Source of the DNA: Apostichopus japonicus | Taxonomy: Eukaryota > Echinodermata > Holothuroidea > Aspidochirotida > Stichopodidae | DNA length: 64,000 bases | Direction of reading: 5' to 3' | NCBI RefSeq assembly: GCF_037975245.1 | Contig: NC_092576.1 | Coordinates: 7,561,501 to 7,625,500, forward strand | Shown here: in pieces, positions 13,311-26,181 of the stretch | Layout of the letters: each line of letters begins with the position of its first letter | How positions within the stretch are numbered: the first letter of the stretch is position 1 | The notes under the pieces: generated by a model | What the model saw: only the letters and a program-made list of their open reading frames with translations | Told to the model about the DNA's origin: nothing | Database searches by the model: none | Made by a program: the position numbers and the translations under genes

Positions 13311-16300
13311 CCCAACCAGGGTGAGGAGGTGCAGGTTGCGAATTCCTCTAGATTACGACAATATTTTAGCTTTATCTCAAACACCATATGCGTTGCTTGT
13401 TTCAAGGCCCCGGCGCCACCGGTTGTATTCCTGAGCAGGTATCACTTTGTACCCCGGACCGCCCCTGACTGCTTGGTAGTATAATAATTCACAAGATTGT
13501 TTCCCTTCTCAACACAGTAGGGACATATACAAGCATCTTTTACAAGTATCGCGAGTGTCATTAACTTCAGCATTGTAACGTATCAGAACAGGGTATTGTT
13601 ATGAGTCATCGGACAAGTGGTCGAGTAATTCTCATAATTTTTCTCTGTCTCGTCTCGTTCAATGTTGCCAGGAAAAGAGAATTATTTTGGTTATTGACAG
13701 CTAAATAGTTGTCATTTTTTTGTCACAAACATACCATGATAGTAATTTTACATCTACAACGCTTACATTCCTACCCAACCGTCCCATCCCCAGCCCTCCC
13801 CTCCCCCTCCCCACCCCCACACCCCAAGAAAGAAAAGAAAACTCTTTTTCGTCGTGACCATAAAGCAAATGCAAGAAGCTGTCGACTATTTCGTATAGGG
13901 ACGTGTGTCTTCAGTTTACATGTGCGTGATGGGATATTGCTCTTATCAGTAATATTTTGATACGACCAAGACAGCATACGAAAACAAGCATTGTCCAACA
14001 TCGTTATCATCATCATCCCCACCACCATCTTCATCATCATCATCATCATGGGAATATGAACATTTAGATTACAAGTGACACTATAGAATCTAACGGTGTG
14101 TAAATACAGACTGTAGTAGTAGCCTACGTTCAGTTAATTGCGTTCAAGGGACGTAACAACTGGACGCGAAGATGAACTGTAAATTAAATGAAATATATTG
14201 ATTTTGACAAAACTGTAATATTAATATCGCAACTCTATGCATGGAGAAACCAACCGTCACAAAATAAATAAATCTTACTGACCCTTGTATAGCTGAAGCT
14301 CTCAAGCTTGAAGTACACAGTTTAATGGAGCATATCGGTAAATTGCATAACATTATTCTGAGGTAGAAGACACTAATTCGGAACTAGATGACGTCAGAGA
14401 CGAGATTAAAGTATGTGATGAAATAGCAACTATGTTGCTTACACAGTGCACAGTGTTGGTCCCTTGTAAACTTTAGCCACTATCATGCATCACGTGCGTA
14501 TCTCGGGGATTAGGGGTGGATACCCGTCTCCATTTACCCCTTTTTTCAAACTCAAAATTTAATTTCAAGTAGATATAAGCAAAAACTTGCGTTCTAGACC
14601 TTTCATTTCTAGTTTATAGACTAAATATGCCCCAAAATGTTAATTTCTAAAACTGCACCTTCCATTTTATTTTGAGCTGTGGAAGGGACCCAAGCCCCCC
14701 CCCCCCCTCCTCCCCTACATGAAATTCACATTAAATAACCTCAGGCGCACATCCACTCCTTCTTAACAAACTGGATCGGATCTTGTGTTATCATCTGGTT
14801 AGAATGATTGAATGTAAGACATTTTAAAGATTAAGAGTAGATCAATTTGGTTTTCCTTTTTCCGTACCAATACTCTCTATCATGGGTGAGCCATGGTTTG
14901 TAGGAAAAATCAAGTCAAGAATCATGCGAATACATTTACAGTACACGACGAAAATGTGACACGAAATTATCACATGGAATCGTACTTTGCACAGTGACCA
15001 GGTAGAATTTCCTCCCGAAAATTTAACTGAATAGCTAATTGAAAAGTTACAAGCAGTCGAAGCACAGGATTGCAATATGCTTCCAGACTGTTAACTTCGG
15101 TAGATGTTACTAATGTGATTTTGTGAAACAAACTTAATTTATTACGCCTTTTGGGGTTTTTGAAAACCCTTTTTGGGGGAAATTTTAAAAATGACCGATT
15201 TCTGCAAATAGTTAATGCAACTTGAGGCAGATTTGCTTTACTAAGATCCAGTAAGCTTTACGTTAGGAAGCCAAGGAAATTATATACTCAATACTTATAT
15301 TTCTGTGGTGTGTTACATGTACTTTATCATTATAATTATAATACATAATTACCATTTTCTTTCTCTTAACCCTTGATAGACTATTTTCCTGTCATAACAT
15401 TGTCCCTTAGGGAAACTATTTACACATTGTAATTACTTAAAATCTGTTCACTTTTGTCAATAGGGACCCAAGTATTGACAGATAGGTATTGAAATGAGGT
15501 TTTAATTTTTATCATTTTTTTATAATTAAGCTAATTAGATATGCAAATATGTAAATGAGGTTATGATACAAACAATGTACTTTTATTGCCCATTTGAAAT
15601 TATTTTGATGAAAATTGCTGGACTTTTGATAGTTTGATTAGTTCAAGACATGTTATTTCATAATTAAAATATAATTTGATGTTTGAATGTGAGGAATATG
15701 ACTGATTTTCCCCCCTCCAAACAAACAAATGTATTCTGTAATACATTGGTAGCCACGCGTAATGTGTCTAATTTCACAGTTATGATTATAAATCCGCAAT
15801 ATCAAGAATTTTCCCTTTCAAGTGACTCTTGGCATTTCAGTACACTGTAAGACTATATTATCTATGAAAGAAGATGAACCATATACGGTGACAAGTAATC
15901 TGTAACATTATATTTGAAGATTCGTATCGCAGATTTTTTGTTAAAGAATAAACAAGAAGAAGAAACACAAATATATATAAAGAATATCATTTCGCAAAAA
16001 AAAAAACAGATGCAGCAACGATATCCCGGGGTGGTTCAGTCTGTTTTTTTGCAATTTACGTCGTCTAAGATAAAAATCACCGAAATTTCGAAACGGAGAT
16101 GAAGAGATGAAAAAAAAAAAAAAATCATATTCTTTTTATATTACGCTTAAGGTTCATTTTAGAAATGTGTTTTGCAAGCTCAGAGCACTTTAGAACCTTT
16201 TTTTTTTCTTAATGGTTTTAAATTACTTTTTAATTTAGCATCTTTCGAGTGGTAGTGTTGGTTTTCATTAGTTTTGAGTGGTAATTTGTACTTCTTAGCC

Positions 16301-16779
16301 TTACACACGTTCCAAATTTCTTTTTACTTATGTATGTGTGGTTGCCTATATCTGCTGTCAGACAAGATCGGTATAATTTACTTAATTGAAAGAATTTCTC
16401 GGTTTTTATTCGATAATTCGTGCAATCAAATTTCTTCACTGCTGGTTTAAAAAAACTCAGGTTCGTGATTCTTATTTCCCTATGAGATTTCTTTCGCATT
16501 ATTCACACAGCACGATTGTATGTTGTCTTTCCATTAGCTTCAGACGTCCTGTTTGTGACCAACTTGGGAAATGAACTATTTTTGATAACTATAGTTTGAT
16601 TATTGTCCTTAAAAGAAAACGATAAGGCACTTACAAAACTGATTTATCTCCAAGAATGAAAATCATGGATGTAAAACATAAGTAAAACAATAGTCTAAGG
16701 GTGGTTATTGTGTACGGCGTTAATTATGAACCTGTTTTTTTAAACCAGTGAAGAAATTTGATTACAAAGAAATATTGAA
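13311..16779. other. No gene recognised; presumed intron
   Basis: No exon was recognised downstream of the receptor donor here. Minor features are C-rich sequence at 13780-13825, a short interrupted CAT run near 14005-14050, a C tract at about 14695-14707, and A runs near 16000 and 16110. AT content is high throughout. Confidence 0.5.
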
Positions 16780-17001
16780 CGAAACCAGCCACCCAGCTGG
16801 GACAATATTTTCTATAATGTAGTGTCATGTCCCGCTTCAGAGAACTCGTATTGTCAGTATGAGCAGTATGAATATTATGTTTTCTATCAGATCAAGGTTA
16901 GGAACTGTTTGTACTGTCAGTACTAGTGCTTTGGAGCATGATATTAGAGTGCAGTTTAGAGAGGTATTAGCATTAGAAAATTGTCCCAACTGGCTGAAAC
17001 G
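16780..17001. mobile_element. MITE-like dispersed repeat, copy 2
   Basis: Same family and orientation as 359-575. It shares the internal words CTCGTATTGTCAGTA, GAGCAGTATGAATAT and TACTGTCAGTAC, and the inverted ends CAGCTGGGACAA and TTGTCCCAACTGGCTG. Scattered substitutions between the copies show independent, old insertions. Confidence 0.65.
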
Positions 17002-17089
17002 AGCAGACTCATGTACGTCTGAGCCAAATGGAATCTTGTTTGTTAAGTCAATTTGTTATTAAATTAACCGTGCTTAGCTTAGTTAGCAA

Positions 17090-17600
17090 AAGAATCCTGA
17101 CCATATGCTGAGAGATGCATGGAATACATTTACAAATGCGTGCAACTCCGTTCTTCCCGTCAACCAGTAATTACCTCCCTATGTAAAGCAAATGTCGTAT
17201 TTATGGACTGGTAAATCAATTAACCAAAACACAAGGTCTTGATCATATAGGCTGAGAGATGCATAGAATACCTTTACAAAGACGTGCAACTCCGTTCTTC
17301 CCGTCAACCAGTAATTACCTCCCTATGTAAAGCAAATGTCGTATTTATGGACTGGTAAATCAATTAACCAAAACACAAGGTCTTGATCATATAGGCTGAG
17401 AGATGCATAGAATACCTTTACAAAGACGTGCAACTCCGTTCTTCCCGTCAACCAGTAATTACCTCCCTATGTAAAGCAAACGTTATGTTTATGGACTGGT
17501 AAATCAATGACCCAAAACACAAGAGAACCTTGATCATAGACTGAGAGATGCATAGAATACCTTTACAAAGACGTGCAACTCACTTCTTCCCCATCAACGA
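17090..17600. repeat. 144-bp tandem repeat, about 3.5 copies
   Basis: The anchor CTGAGAGATGCAT recurs at 17108, 17252, 17396 and 17541, giving periods of 144, 144 and 145 bp. Copies 2 and 3 are almost identical, while the first and last are more diverged. The last unit stops after about 60 bp. Confidence 0.95.
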
Positions 17601-18463
17601 AGGAGCTTCCTGCTTCAACCAATAAATCTACCAAATCGCCTAAAACGACCGTCCACTCACATCGTATTGTTATTAATTTGATCAGAGCATAATAAGGTTA
17701 TTCATTCGTCCTTTTTTCTTTTTCTGGTGGCACAAAGATTTTTGTCTTTCAATAATCGCTTTGCTTTATATTTTCCATTCCCTAAAATAACCCGCTCTTG
17801 GCGAGGTCAAGGTAGTGAGAGTCCATTCATGAAAGGATGGGAAGAAGGGCGAACTAATATATGTCGTTTAGAGGGAACTGGAATCGATTCACTTTAGCTT
17901 CTGACTTCCTTCAGGCCTTTCAGAAATCGCCTCTTTGGAAGGTTGGAGTTTCCGAATAATATCCGTTCGTAGTGGGTGATATTGACGAGTAACGGAGATT
18001 TGGATGTCATCGAAAACTGTTTGCTATAACCCAACCTTCACAGCTGAGACCAACGGATGGGAGATATACCAACGCAATCGGTATTGCTGACATTGTAGAG
18101 TTACCTTAATAAGCTAACTGTATCTTCGCAGTAAAAGGTCACCTTTATATAAATTAAGGGGATGACTTGTTGGAAAGATGCCGTGTGCTCCCCGGTTTTA
18201 TTTCTCCAAACCCCGTTTACATAAATAAGATGAGCCCTTTTCGTAAATGAAAACTAATCAATCCCATTAATGTAGTAATAGCATGTCCTATGAGTATTGA
18301 AAACAAAGTGCCGTTTTGTGTAAAGAAACTCTCACGTACTGGAATTTGCGGTACCGAATGCACAGAGGAACCATTTTGTGGGAAACCTCTTTTTTAGTTG
18401 ATTTTGCGGATTGTTTCCTGAAATCAAGTCAAATTATCCCAATGCGTTTCGAAGTTTGTCTCC
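17601..18463. other. No gene recognised
   Basis: No repeat, exon or RNA gene was recognised between two tandem arrays. A 69-residue frame at 18316-18525 ends inside the satellite and has no domain features. Confidence 0.5.
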
Positions 18464-19476
18464 CCATCCTCCAGAGATTAAACCCTCTTCCGTCACCTTT
18501 CATACCATTCATTGTCATGAATTGAATGGAATGGAATGGTATTACATGGCATGCCACATAACATTCCATTAAATTCCATACTATACCTTTTCATTCTATT
18601 CAATTCTGTCGATTGGAATAAGTATATGTTCCCATCCTCCAGTGATTAAGCCCTCGTCCGTCACCTTTCATAGCATGCATTGTCATGAATTGAATGGAAT
18701 GGAATGGTATTACATGGAATGCCATATAACATTCCATTCGATTCCGTATTATACCTTTTCATTCTATTCAATTCTGTCGATTGGAATAACTATATGTCCC
18801 AATCGTCCAGTGATTAAACCCTCTTCCGTCACCTTTCATACCATGGATTGCCATGAATTGAATTGAATGGAATGGAATGGTATTACATGGAATGCCATAT
18901 AACATTCCATTAAATTCCATACTATACCTTTTCATTCTATTCAATTCTGTCGATTGGAATAAGTATATGTTCCCATCCTCCAGTGATTAAGCCCTCGTCC
19001 GTCACCTTTCATACCATGCATTGTCATGAATTGAATGGAATGGAATGGTATTACATGGCATGCCACATAACATTCCATTAAATTCCATACTATACCTTTT
19101 CATTCTATTCAATTCTGTCGATTGGAATAAGTATATGTTCCCATCCTCCAGTGATTAAGCCCTCTTCCGTCACCTTTCATACCATGCATTGTCATGAATT
19201 GAATGGAATGGAATGGTATTACATGGAATGCCATATAACATTCCATTCGATTCCGTATTACACCTTTTCATTCTATTCAATTCTGTCGATTGGAATAACT
19301 ATATGTCCCAATCGTCCAGTGATTAAACCCTCTTCCGTCACCTTTCATACCATGGATTGCCATGGATTGAATTGAATTGAATGGAATGGTATTACATGGA
19401 ATGCCATATAACATTCCATTCGATTCCGTATTATACCTTTTCATTCTATTCAAATCTGTCGATTGGAATAACTATT
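18464..19476. repeat. ~169-bp satellite with trimer higher-order repeat
   Basis: Six monomers start near 18464, 18631, 18798, 18972, 19140 and 19307. Each has a CCATCCTCCAGTGATTAA-like head, the pentamer run GAATGGAATGGAATGG, the word ACATTCCATT and the end GTCGATTGGAATAA. Monomers 3 and 6 share a distinct head (CCCAATCGTCC) and CCATGGATTGCCATG. Monomers 2+3 match 5+6 better than they match neighbours, so the real period is three monomers, about 509 bp. Two near-identical 74-residue frames at 18642 and 19151 reflect this and are not genes. Confidence 0.9.
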
Positions 19477-20815
19477 TGTTCTATTTGATTCTAGACTTCC
19501 ATAATGACAATCGTTATGGATACTAATTGAGTTATAGTCGATTGACTATTAATTGGATTATGTTTAATACTAATATGTTTAATATGTCACCTGGGCATGG
19601 AATCTTCCTCTAGTCTTACCATAGTAATTAATCATAGTAATTAATCACACCAAAACACCTTAAAGTTTCTAAAAAAAACAATTCATATTTTGATGTTCAA
19701 GTTTCACAAGTCTTACTCACTGACTCGAAATTAATCTTCTCTTGTCGATCAGATGATTTACATTAGCTAACAGGATTTTAAATATAGAATGACATTAAAA
19801 TTCGAAACATGGAATCAAAAGTCTTCTGTAATATTAATATTTTATATTTATTTATATTTATTTCCTCACGCAAGAACAAGATTTAATATAATTTTGTTCA
19901 ACATACATGAAACTTGTTCTTACCTCATTTTACTCTCCGTTTTAATTTATAGTCTTTATGAATAAAAAAAAAAGAGCTTCGTCAAAGCACATCCCATGAA
20001 GCGATAAGAAGAATTATACCTGTAATCAGCGTTAATAACAAGAATCGCTGTCTATACAAGGATAACTAAATTTCATTTGCCAAATGACGCAGGGAAAGTG
20101 GAGAATGTACTTAAACATTCTAAGTTAGCGTACATCTTTCTTCATTAGTATGTTATTAATGACAGCTGTCTTAATCTCAATCAGCAATTTCATTATCACA
20201 TCTTTCTTTTACTTGTTACGCACGTTTTTTTTTTTTTAATTATTATTTGTTTTTTAAGCAATTCATGAAGTTTCAATGGAATTCTATAGTTTATCAGCGA
20301 CTTGTGGTATGTGTGTTTGGGTGTGTGACGCAATTTAATACAAAAATCGAGAGAGATACCTCCGGGAAATGCAACATTTAAAGTATTTAATGTTAAATCA
20401 GGACGATGAATTATTTCAGTTCCAGACTATTCCTTACAGCAATTCTTTTTTTTTTTATAAATTGAGTTTCTGAGCTTTTCTATACCACTTGATACTTAGA
20501 AAGCGATGATGATATTAAACATGCCTCTTATTTAGAAGTTTATGAAATTCAGTAAGTGACGATACAATGACGTCATTAATTATATAAGACGATAGAATCA
20601 GCCTTATGGCCAAATAGCAACGGAATGTTCAATATTAGACACGTGACTAATGACCAAATCATGAATCAAAGATTCGTCATAAACACCGTATATAACGGAT
20701 GACTAAGTATAAATAACTGCAAACCATAACGATATTTCTTTTTAAACTGACCAAACCTGCTTAAACGTAAAGGAATACTTTCTCGATTGTATTATCTATG
20801 TTTACGAATACTACC
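19477..20815. other. No gene recognised
   Basis: AT-rich sequence with T runs near 20226-20240 and 20446-20457 and nothing else that I can name. Confidence 0.5.
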
Positions 20816-20823
20816 TATGTTAT

Positions 20824-21166
20824 CAAGGGCGTAGGAACCGAGGGGGCTGGGGGTGGGGGGTGCCAGCCCCCTCAGTGAAAAATATGGGGGCTGAAGTATC
20901 ATTCCGCCCCCCCTCCCCCACTTCGCAAGTCAGAAAATGAGAAAAAAATCTCATTTGGAGCACCAAATTGCATCTAAGGCCAGGTGAAAATGCAAAATTA
21001 TTTACAAAATGGAGTGGGTGTTGGAGTGTGCTATACTGCACCAAATTGCATCTGAGGCCACCTGGAAATGCAAAAAATTTCCACCCCCTCCCTTAGACCC
21101 CTCCCCCAGGCCGGGCATCAGTCTTCAGCCCCCCCCCCCACTCAAAAGTACCTTCCTACGCCACTG
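20824..21166. mobile_element. hAT-type MITE with 8-bp target duplication
   Basis: A 343-bp non-autonomous element. Left end CAAGGGCGTAGGAA and right end TTCCTACGCCACTG are inverted repeats. The 8-bp word TATGTTAT occurs immediately before (20816-20823) and after (21167-21174), which is the hAT-class target-site duplication. G-rich and C-rich subterminal blocks pair with each other. Internally a ~39-bp word beginning CACCAAATTGCATCT is directly duplicated (20961 and 21039). There is no transposase fragment. Confidence 0.88.
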
Positions 21167-21250
21167 TATGTTATAAAATACGATTCATTGTATTCATGTC
21201 CTATGTAAACGTGTATTACCTACGGTATATAAATATATATAAATATAATA

Positions 21251-21355
21251 GTTTAATCCTCTGAAGAAGATCCTGCTAGGATCGAAACGTCATGCCAACT
21301 TAGTTTTACACATTCTCTTACACATGCTCTCTAGTGAATAAGCAGTTTGCTTACA
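21251..21355 (+). mobile_element. Penelope-like element terminal fragment, copy 1
   Basis: It shares with the copy near 61530-61750 both the hammerhead-like core and the downstream words CATTCTCTTACACA and GCTCTCTAGTG, then ATAAGCAGTTTGC. No reverse-transcriptase or GIY-YIG fragment is attached. Assignment to PLEs rests on the hammerhead motif, which in animals is typical of PLE pseudo-LTRs. Confidence 0.55.
21257..21295 (+). ncRNA. Minimal hammerhead ribozyme-like motif, copy 1
   Basis: Core CTGAAGA (21261-21267), an extra A, stem II GATCC/GGATC with loop TGCTA, then GAAAC and GTC at the cleavage position (21289-21291). Stem I is poorly kept here: TCCT faces ATGC and only some positions pair, so activity is doubtful. 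Stem III is limited to AC/GT with no loop, as in small PLE hammerheads thought to work as dimers. Confidence 0.55.
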
Positions 21356-21366
21356 TTTTTTATTTT

Positions 21367-22180
21367 AGTTTGTATAAATATATAATTAGGGTCTAATTAC
21401 GATAAAGCAATATTTCATGGTTTTGTTTATAGGGCCTATATCTTTATCATGGGCAGTTTAACAGTTCTCAGTACTTACCAATGCTTGTTAAAGACAAAAG
21501 GAAACAAGCACAATATGCCTTGTTTATAATAATTATATTATTTAATATTTTTTTGCTTTGTGTCTCTGCGCTGTAAACTATTATCAATTTTTCCTTTTTC
21601 TTTGAAACTGCGATGGTTTATCAAACACACACATTATCTGAACATTTTTTCCTTCGATTTCCTTTCGGTACAGAGCACGTTCTTGATTGAAAGCGACATC
21701 ACTCTCAGAGCGTGATTCTTGAAGCCTCGAAATAAAACCATCATTCCTGTCTAAATTAACAAATTTTTCTGACAAATATTACGTGTAATAACACATGTGG
21801 ACAAATATGTCAAATATATATTCTTTTTTGAGGGGGAACTGAATCTGTTACTATGATATGTATAGAATAAACTATCCCTTTACGTGTGTTAATGAAACTG
21901 TAATGTTATACATGCGGTATACGCATGGTTACCGTTGTTAATAGATTGTGTTTTTTGTGTTATTTGTGTTACGATATACGATATAATATGTGGTGGTATA
22001 TTTGAACATTATATGTATGTTGTTTACGGTATCAGATACAGTTGTTTTATATGACTGAATCTGGTATATTAATATGCATATGATTGTTAAATATAGACTA
22101 CATGGTCGGAGGTATTATTGTATATTATAACTGTAAGTAGTGCTGTATATCAATAATTAAAAGTACATAACAACATATGG
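21367..22180. other. No gene recognised
   Basis: AT-rich sequence. A minus-strand frame at 21584-21775 has a non-repetitive, charged, coding-like stretch but no recognised family; it is discussed under findings. Confidence 0.4.
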
Positions 22181-22188
22181 ATATATAT

Positions 22189-22510
22189 GTGAATAATCAC
22201 ATTAGGTATATTACTTAGTGTTACATAGTGTTACCGCATGTCGAAAATTGTTACTAATTCTGGTTTTATCTTACACCTACGTTAAAATTATAGACCCTAA
22301 ATAGTCTAGGGTATTATAACGTTATATTATTGAAGTTATATTATTGAAGTATCCATGTTCAAACACGGAGTGCAATATACGTGAATAATCATATTATGTA
22401 TGTAACGTAGTGTTACATAGTGTTACATAGTTTTACATAGTGTTATTAAATCTAGGCTTATCTTATACGCACGTTATATTGTAGACTAACATAGTCTGCT
22501 ATATTTCTTT
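22189..22510. repeat. Diverged ~192-bp tandem duplication
   Basis: Two units begin with GTGAATAATCA at 22189 and 22381. They share AGTGTTACATAGTGTTA, CTTATCTTA/TTTATCTTA with CACGTTA nearby, and TAGTCT. The second unit contains extra TTACATAG repeats. A more diverged third unit may precede them. Confidence 0.65.
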
Positions 22511-24790
22511 ATCTTATCGCATACTATATCCACGTGTAAATGAGGCTTCCCATTAGATCACCTTAACCGACCGAACTTGAATGAAGAACTGCATGATAAT
22601 AATTTTGTCTAATCTCACGCTAGAGGCGTAAACGGTATCTTCATTCCCAGTCACCTCACATATAGCGTATATATCTAACCCTGTAGGGCTTACGTGGAAT
22701 TATGGAAAATCTTTTAATAATGAAAGGAATTGATTTTTTAGCAGCTGCTCATTACTTCTGGCGAATTCTGCCGCTTTTTAGTCTCGGTTTGAGTATGTCG
22801 TTGGAAGTTCTGGCCACCTATATACTGCATCAGCCATCTTATTCTTTACCGATATATAGAATAGTTACGCAGGCTCCATGACCTAAATCTGCATTCGGCA
22901 AGAGTAAGAATTCGAAGCGGCTAGAGCAAAAGATCAAGCAGGTTTTGTCGCTAAGATTAAATTCATGATAGAAGAAAAATGTTATCACTACATTCCTTTG
23001 TTTTCTCTCTCTAAAGCTTTACATTGATTTACGTTAGAATTAGAAAAGATCAAGTGTTTTTTTATTTCTTATTTTGAATCCTGAAGTCTGCCAGGGGAAA
23101 AAGAAACAAACAAACTTGCGAGGGTTTCAGGAAACTAATTCCTGACAGATTAAGGGGTACTCTGAAAGTGAATTAACTATAATCCGGTGGTTCGAGACTC
23201 CTAAGGTACCCCCACTTTATGTTTGTTATACAACGATTATTCTATAAATCAAGGCCACTGGCGTAATTTAGTTTTATGACTAAGGAGCTTTCTGTTCAGG
23301 ACTCGTTCTTGTCGTCATTTATCGCTAAATTTGTTTTGACTTTTTCGAGTAAGGTTTGGAAAATATACCCGTCAAAAATTCGATCTTCTGTTCCTTTTAG
23401 CTCTTCTCTCTACAATCCCAAATGAAGATTTAGTGCTTCATATAGACAAGATTTGTTATAATTTTACAACCTGGTAATCAAACACCCCAATATTTTTAAC
23501 TCTCTTGCCGTAAAATTCGACATATGTTGGATATAAATAACCAATGTGTCAGTTACATTACATCACCCTATTCGTTTTCCGTGTATATACTGATTGGCAC
23601 ATGTTAAGCGAAGACTATATAATGCACTCGCTATGTTTCCATTAGTCTCCACGGCATGCAACACATAAATCATTGTTACCCAATAATTGATTCTTAACTA
23701 CCGTACGTCTGTATAGATACCATATAAAGTATACAACGATGAATTTGCCTGCCAGTATTCATACTTCAGTCGTTCGGGATACATGTCAATTGAATTTCTT
23801 AACAAGAATGCTGTTAACTGGGTTAGACGTATTATTAATAATGTGATCGACAGGACTATATTTGACGGAAAAGTTAAACCCAAAGTGAATCTAAGGCCAT
23901 TACGCTTAATTTGTCATGAGTATGGTTACAAGGTTAAATATTGTGGCACGACCTTTATCAACTATCAAACAAATAGACAAATTTGTTATTTGTGTTATTA
24001 ATTGTTTCAAACTTAATTGGTTGATCGGGTGTTTGTTTCAATCATTTTGACATTTTGTTTATAACGACATCTAAACTTTTCAGTTTGCGAAGAAATACAA
24101 CTCAAACTCAGATATCATTTTGCAAACTAAACTGGTTAATAAAAACAACCTGTTTTTTCAGCAAAACTTTTTTCTTCAATCTTTGAAACAGGTTAGTTGA
24201 ATTTTTCTATGTTAATATTAAGCTATTTTGTCGTAATCTACACTAGAAACTTTGAACCGGTTTCGAAATATAATTATTCAAATGAAACAAGAAGTCAACG
24301 TTTAACACTTATGTCTTTGTGAAGCTAGTGGAACTTTTGTATGCGTATCATTAGCAAAGGAAAGATTTGTTCGTTTTCAAAATGACAGCGTTAACTGACA
24401 GGAAGTGATACTGATGCATGATGGTAGTCAGACATAACTAGCTAACTATAGTAGTGTGTATGAACAGTTCATCGTGATAGCTTATTATCCTTTCTAATTA
24501 ATCTATAGTGTAACCGCCGTGCATGGCTTTAACCTACTGATAGATCAAACACATAGAAAAACACAATAACACCTCTCACAATGTAGTTTCAATGGCCATA
24601 TATGGACTTATTTATATGGTAATTGTAACGTAAGAGGCAAAGAGTGGTCCTGCCATAAGATAAAACGGAGACACTTTTATAAGAAAAGTCACCCAGGAAA
24701 GAACCTGGGCACGAAAAAAAAAACTGATCCCCTCTCAGCCCCTCATTGCATCGAGACTGTAAGGACTGTGTGATCCTGATCTGCTTTCAT
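22511..24790. other. No gene recognised
   Basis: No exon, RNA gene or clear repeat. The 72-residue plus frame at 23783-24001 and the overlapping 61-residue minus frame at 23698-23883 are not supported by any motif. Confidence 0.5.
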
Positions 24791-25004
<214 letters not shown>

Positions 25005-25007
<3 letters not shown>

Positions 25008-25196
25008 AAGACACGTCGGGTGGCTTCCAATTCAACATTTTAACTCAAATTTGGAATATTTTCAATGAAGAGTGCTCTTGGATGAAAAACCCACCTTACT
25101 ATGACCCAGTTGGTTATCGAACCCGGAACCTACTGATTGCTAAGCCTCATTGCTACAAATCCCACCGCCTTTATTCACTCGGCCACAGCACCGGTA
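25005..25196 (-). mobile_element. tRNA-Leu-derived SINE, copy 2
   Basis: On the minus strand it starts with GGTGCTGTGGCCGAGTGAAT, which is closer to a true tRNA-Leu A-box region than copy 1. A B box GGTTCCGGGTTCGATAACC follows, then the body words TTTTTCATCCAAGAGCA and GAAGCCACCCGAC. The 3' end is shorter than copy 1 and passes straight into (ATC)n on this strand. Same family as 5061-5340. Confidence 0.85.
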
Positions 25197-26130
25197 TAAA
25201 ACACAAAATAGACACTGAAAGCAAACATGAAATACAAAGGCAAGCAAACTGTTTGCGTGACAAGAGTTACAAACAATAGATACATGGCTGTATATACAAC
25301 CTGTAATAGCAGCTTATGATGTTTTATGAAGTTAATATGCATGAATGATGATCATAATATAGGAGGCTGTTTCTCCAGCCTTATATTCTGAACTTATCAG
25401 AACTAAAGGTTGTAGTACACTGTATAATATAATACTACATGTCTCTATACATTATAACTACATGGTTCAAGGTAATACACATCACAAACTAAGCGCACAC
25501 TTACTAGATAAGGATACTACAGGCTAGGCTCTGAAGGATATGATATTTCTTTTTAAATGTAGAACTAAGCCCACGAGATGAAAGCATTGACGTCTTGGAT
25601 CTATTTTAGTTCTTATGCCAAAAACTTTTTCTTCGTAAGCCTGTCTGATCTTCCTAAACCCTGAAGATAGAAATTTTACACAAGGCACTTCTTCTTCTCC
25701 GGAGTGAAATATTCAAACAAGTGTGAATAGATGTATGGTATATATAGAGGTATACGAATAAAGTGTGCTAGAAACACCTCGAGTTACAATCTAGCACGCC
25801 AAGACATTTCTCCTACGGCCAAAAGAAATCACGCCGCATTACTCTCAATTAATCGTGTGATCTGTCTGTCAGTAGTTTGTTTCATACTTTGGGAATTTAC
25901 GAGTTCTGATCAGTATGTTCCGATGATACAAGTGAGTGTGTATGTGGGATACAACGTGATTAGCTGATATCACGTAATGAACCGTTCACAAGTTAGTTAT
26001 TCGCGTGATATGATCAAATGAAATATTAATATAGCCTATAGTAAATGACAACCTTGACTGCTCGAATGGACAATGTTTCAATAAATTAATATATAATTAA
26101 TGTAAAATGTATAATTAATGTATTATTATG
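25197..26130. other. No gene recognised
   Basis: Nothing recognised. A 78-residue plus frame at 25731-25967 is unsupported. Confidence 0.5.
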
Positions 26131-26181
26131 ATATATATATATATATATATATTATAGATATACATATAGATATATATATAT
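26131..26181. repeat. (AT)n microsatellite
   Basis: A 22-base AT run followed by interrupted TATAGATATA words. Confidence 0.9.

Noticed and set aside
13771-14049. A minus-strand 92-residue frame beginning with poly-Met
   Set aside because: The start is a short CAT repeat and the end a C-rich patch; no domain.
18642-19375. Two near-identical 74-residue proteins suggesting a gene duplication
   Set aside because: They are the same frame in the two trimers of the ~509-bp higher-order satellite.
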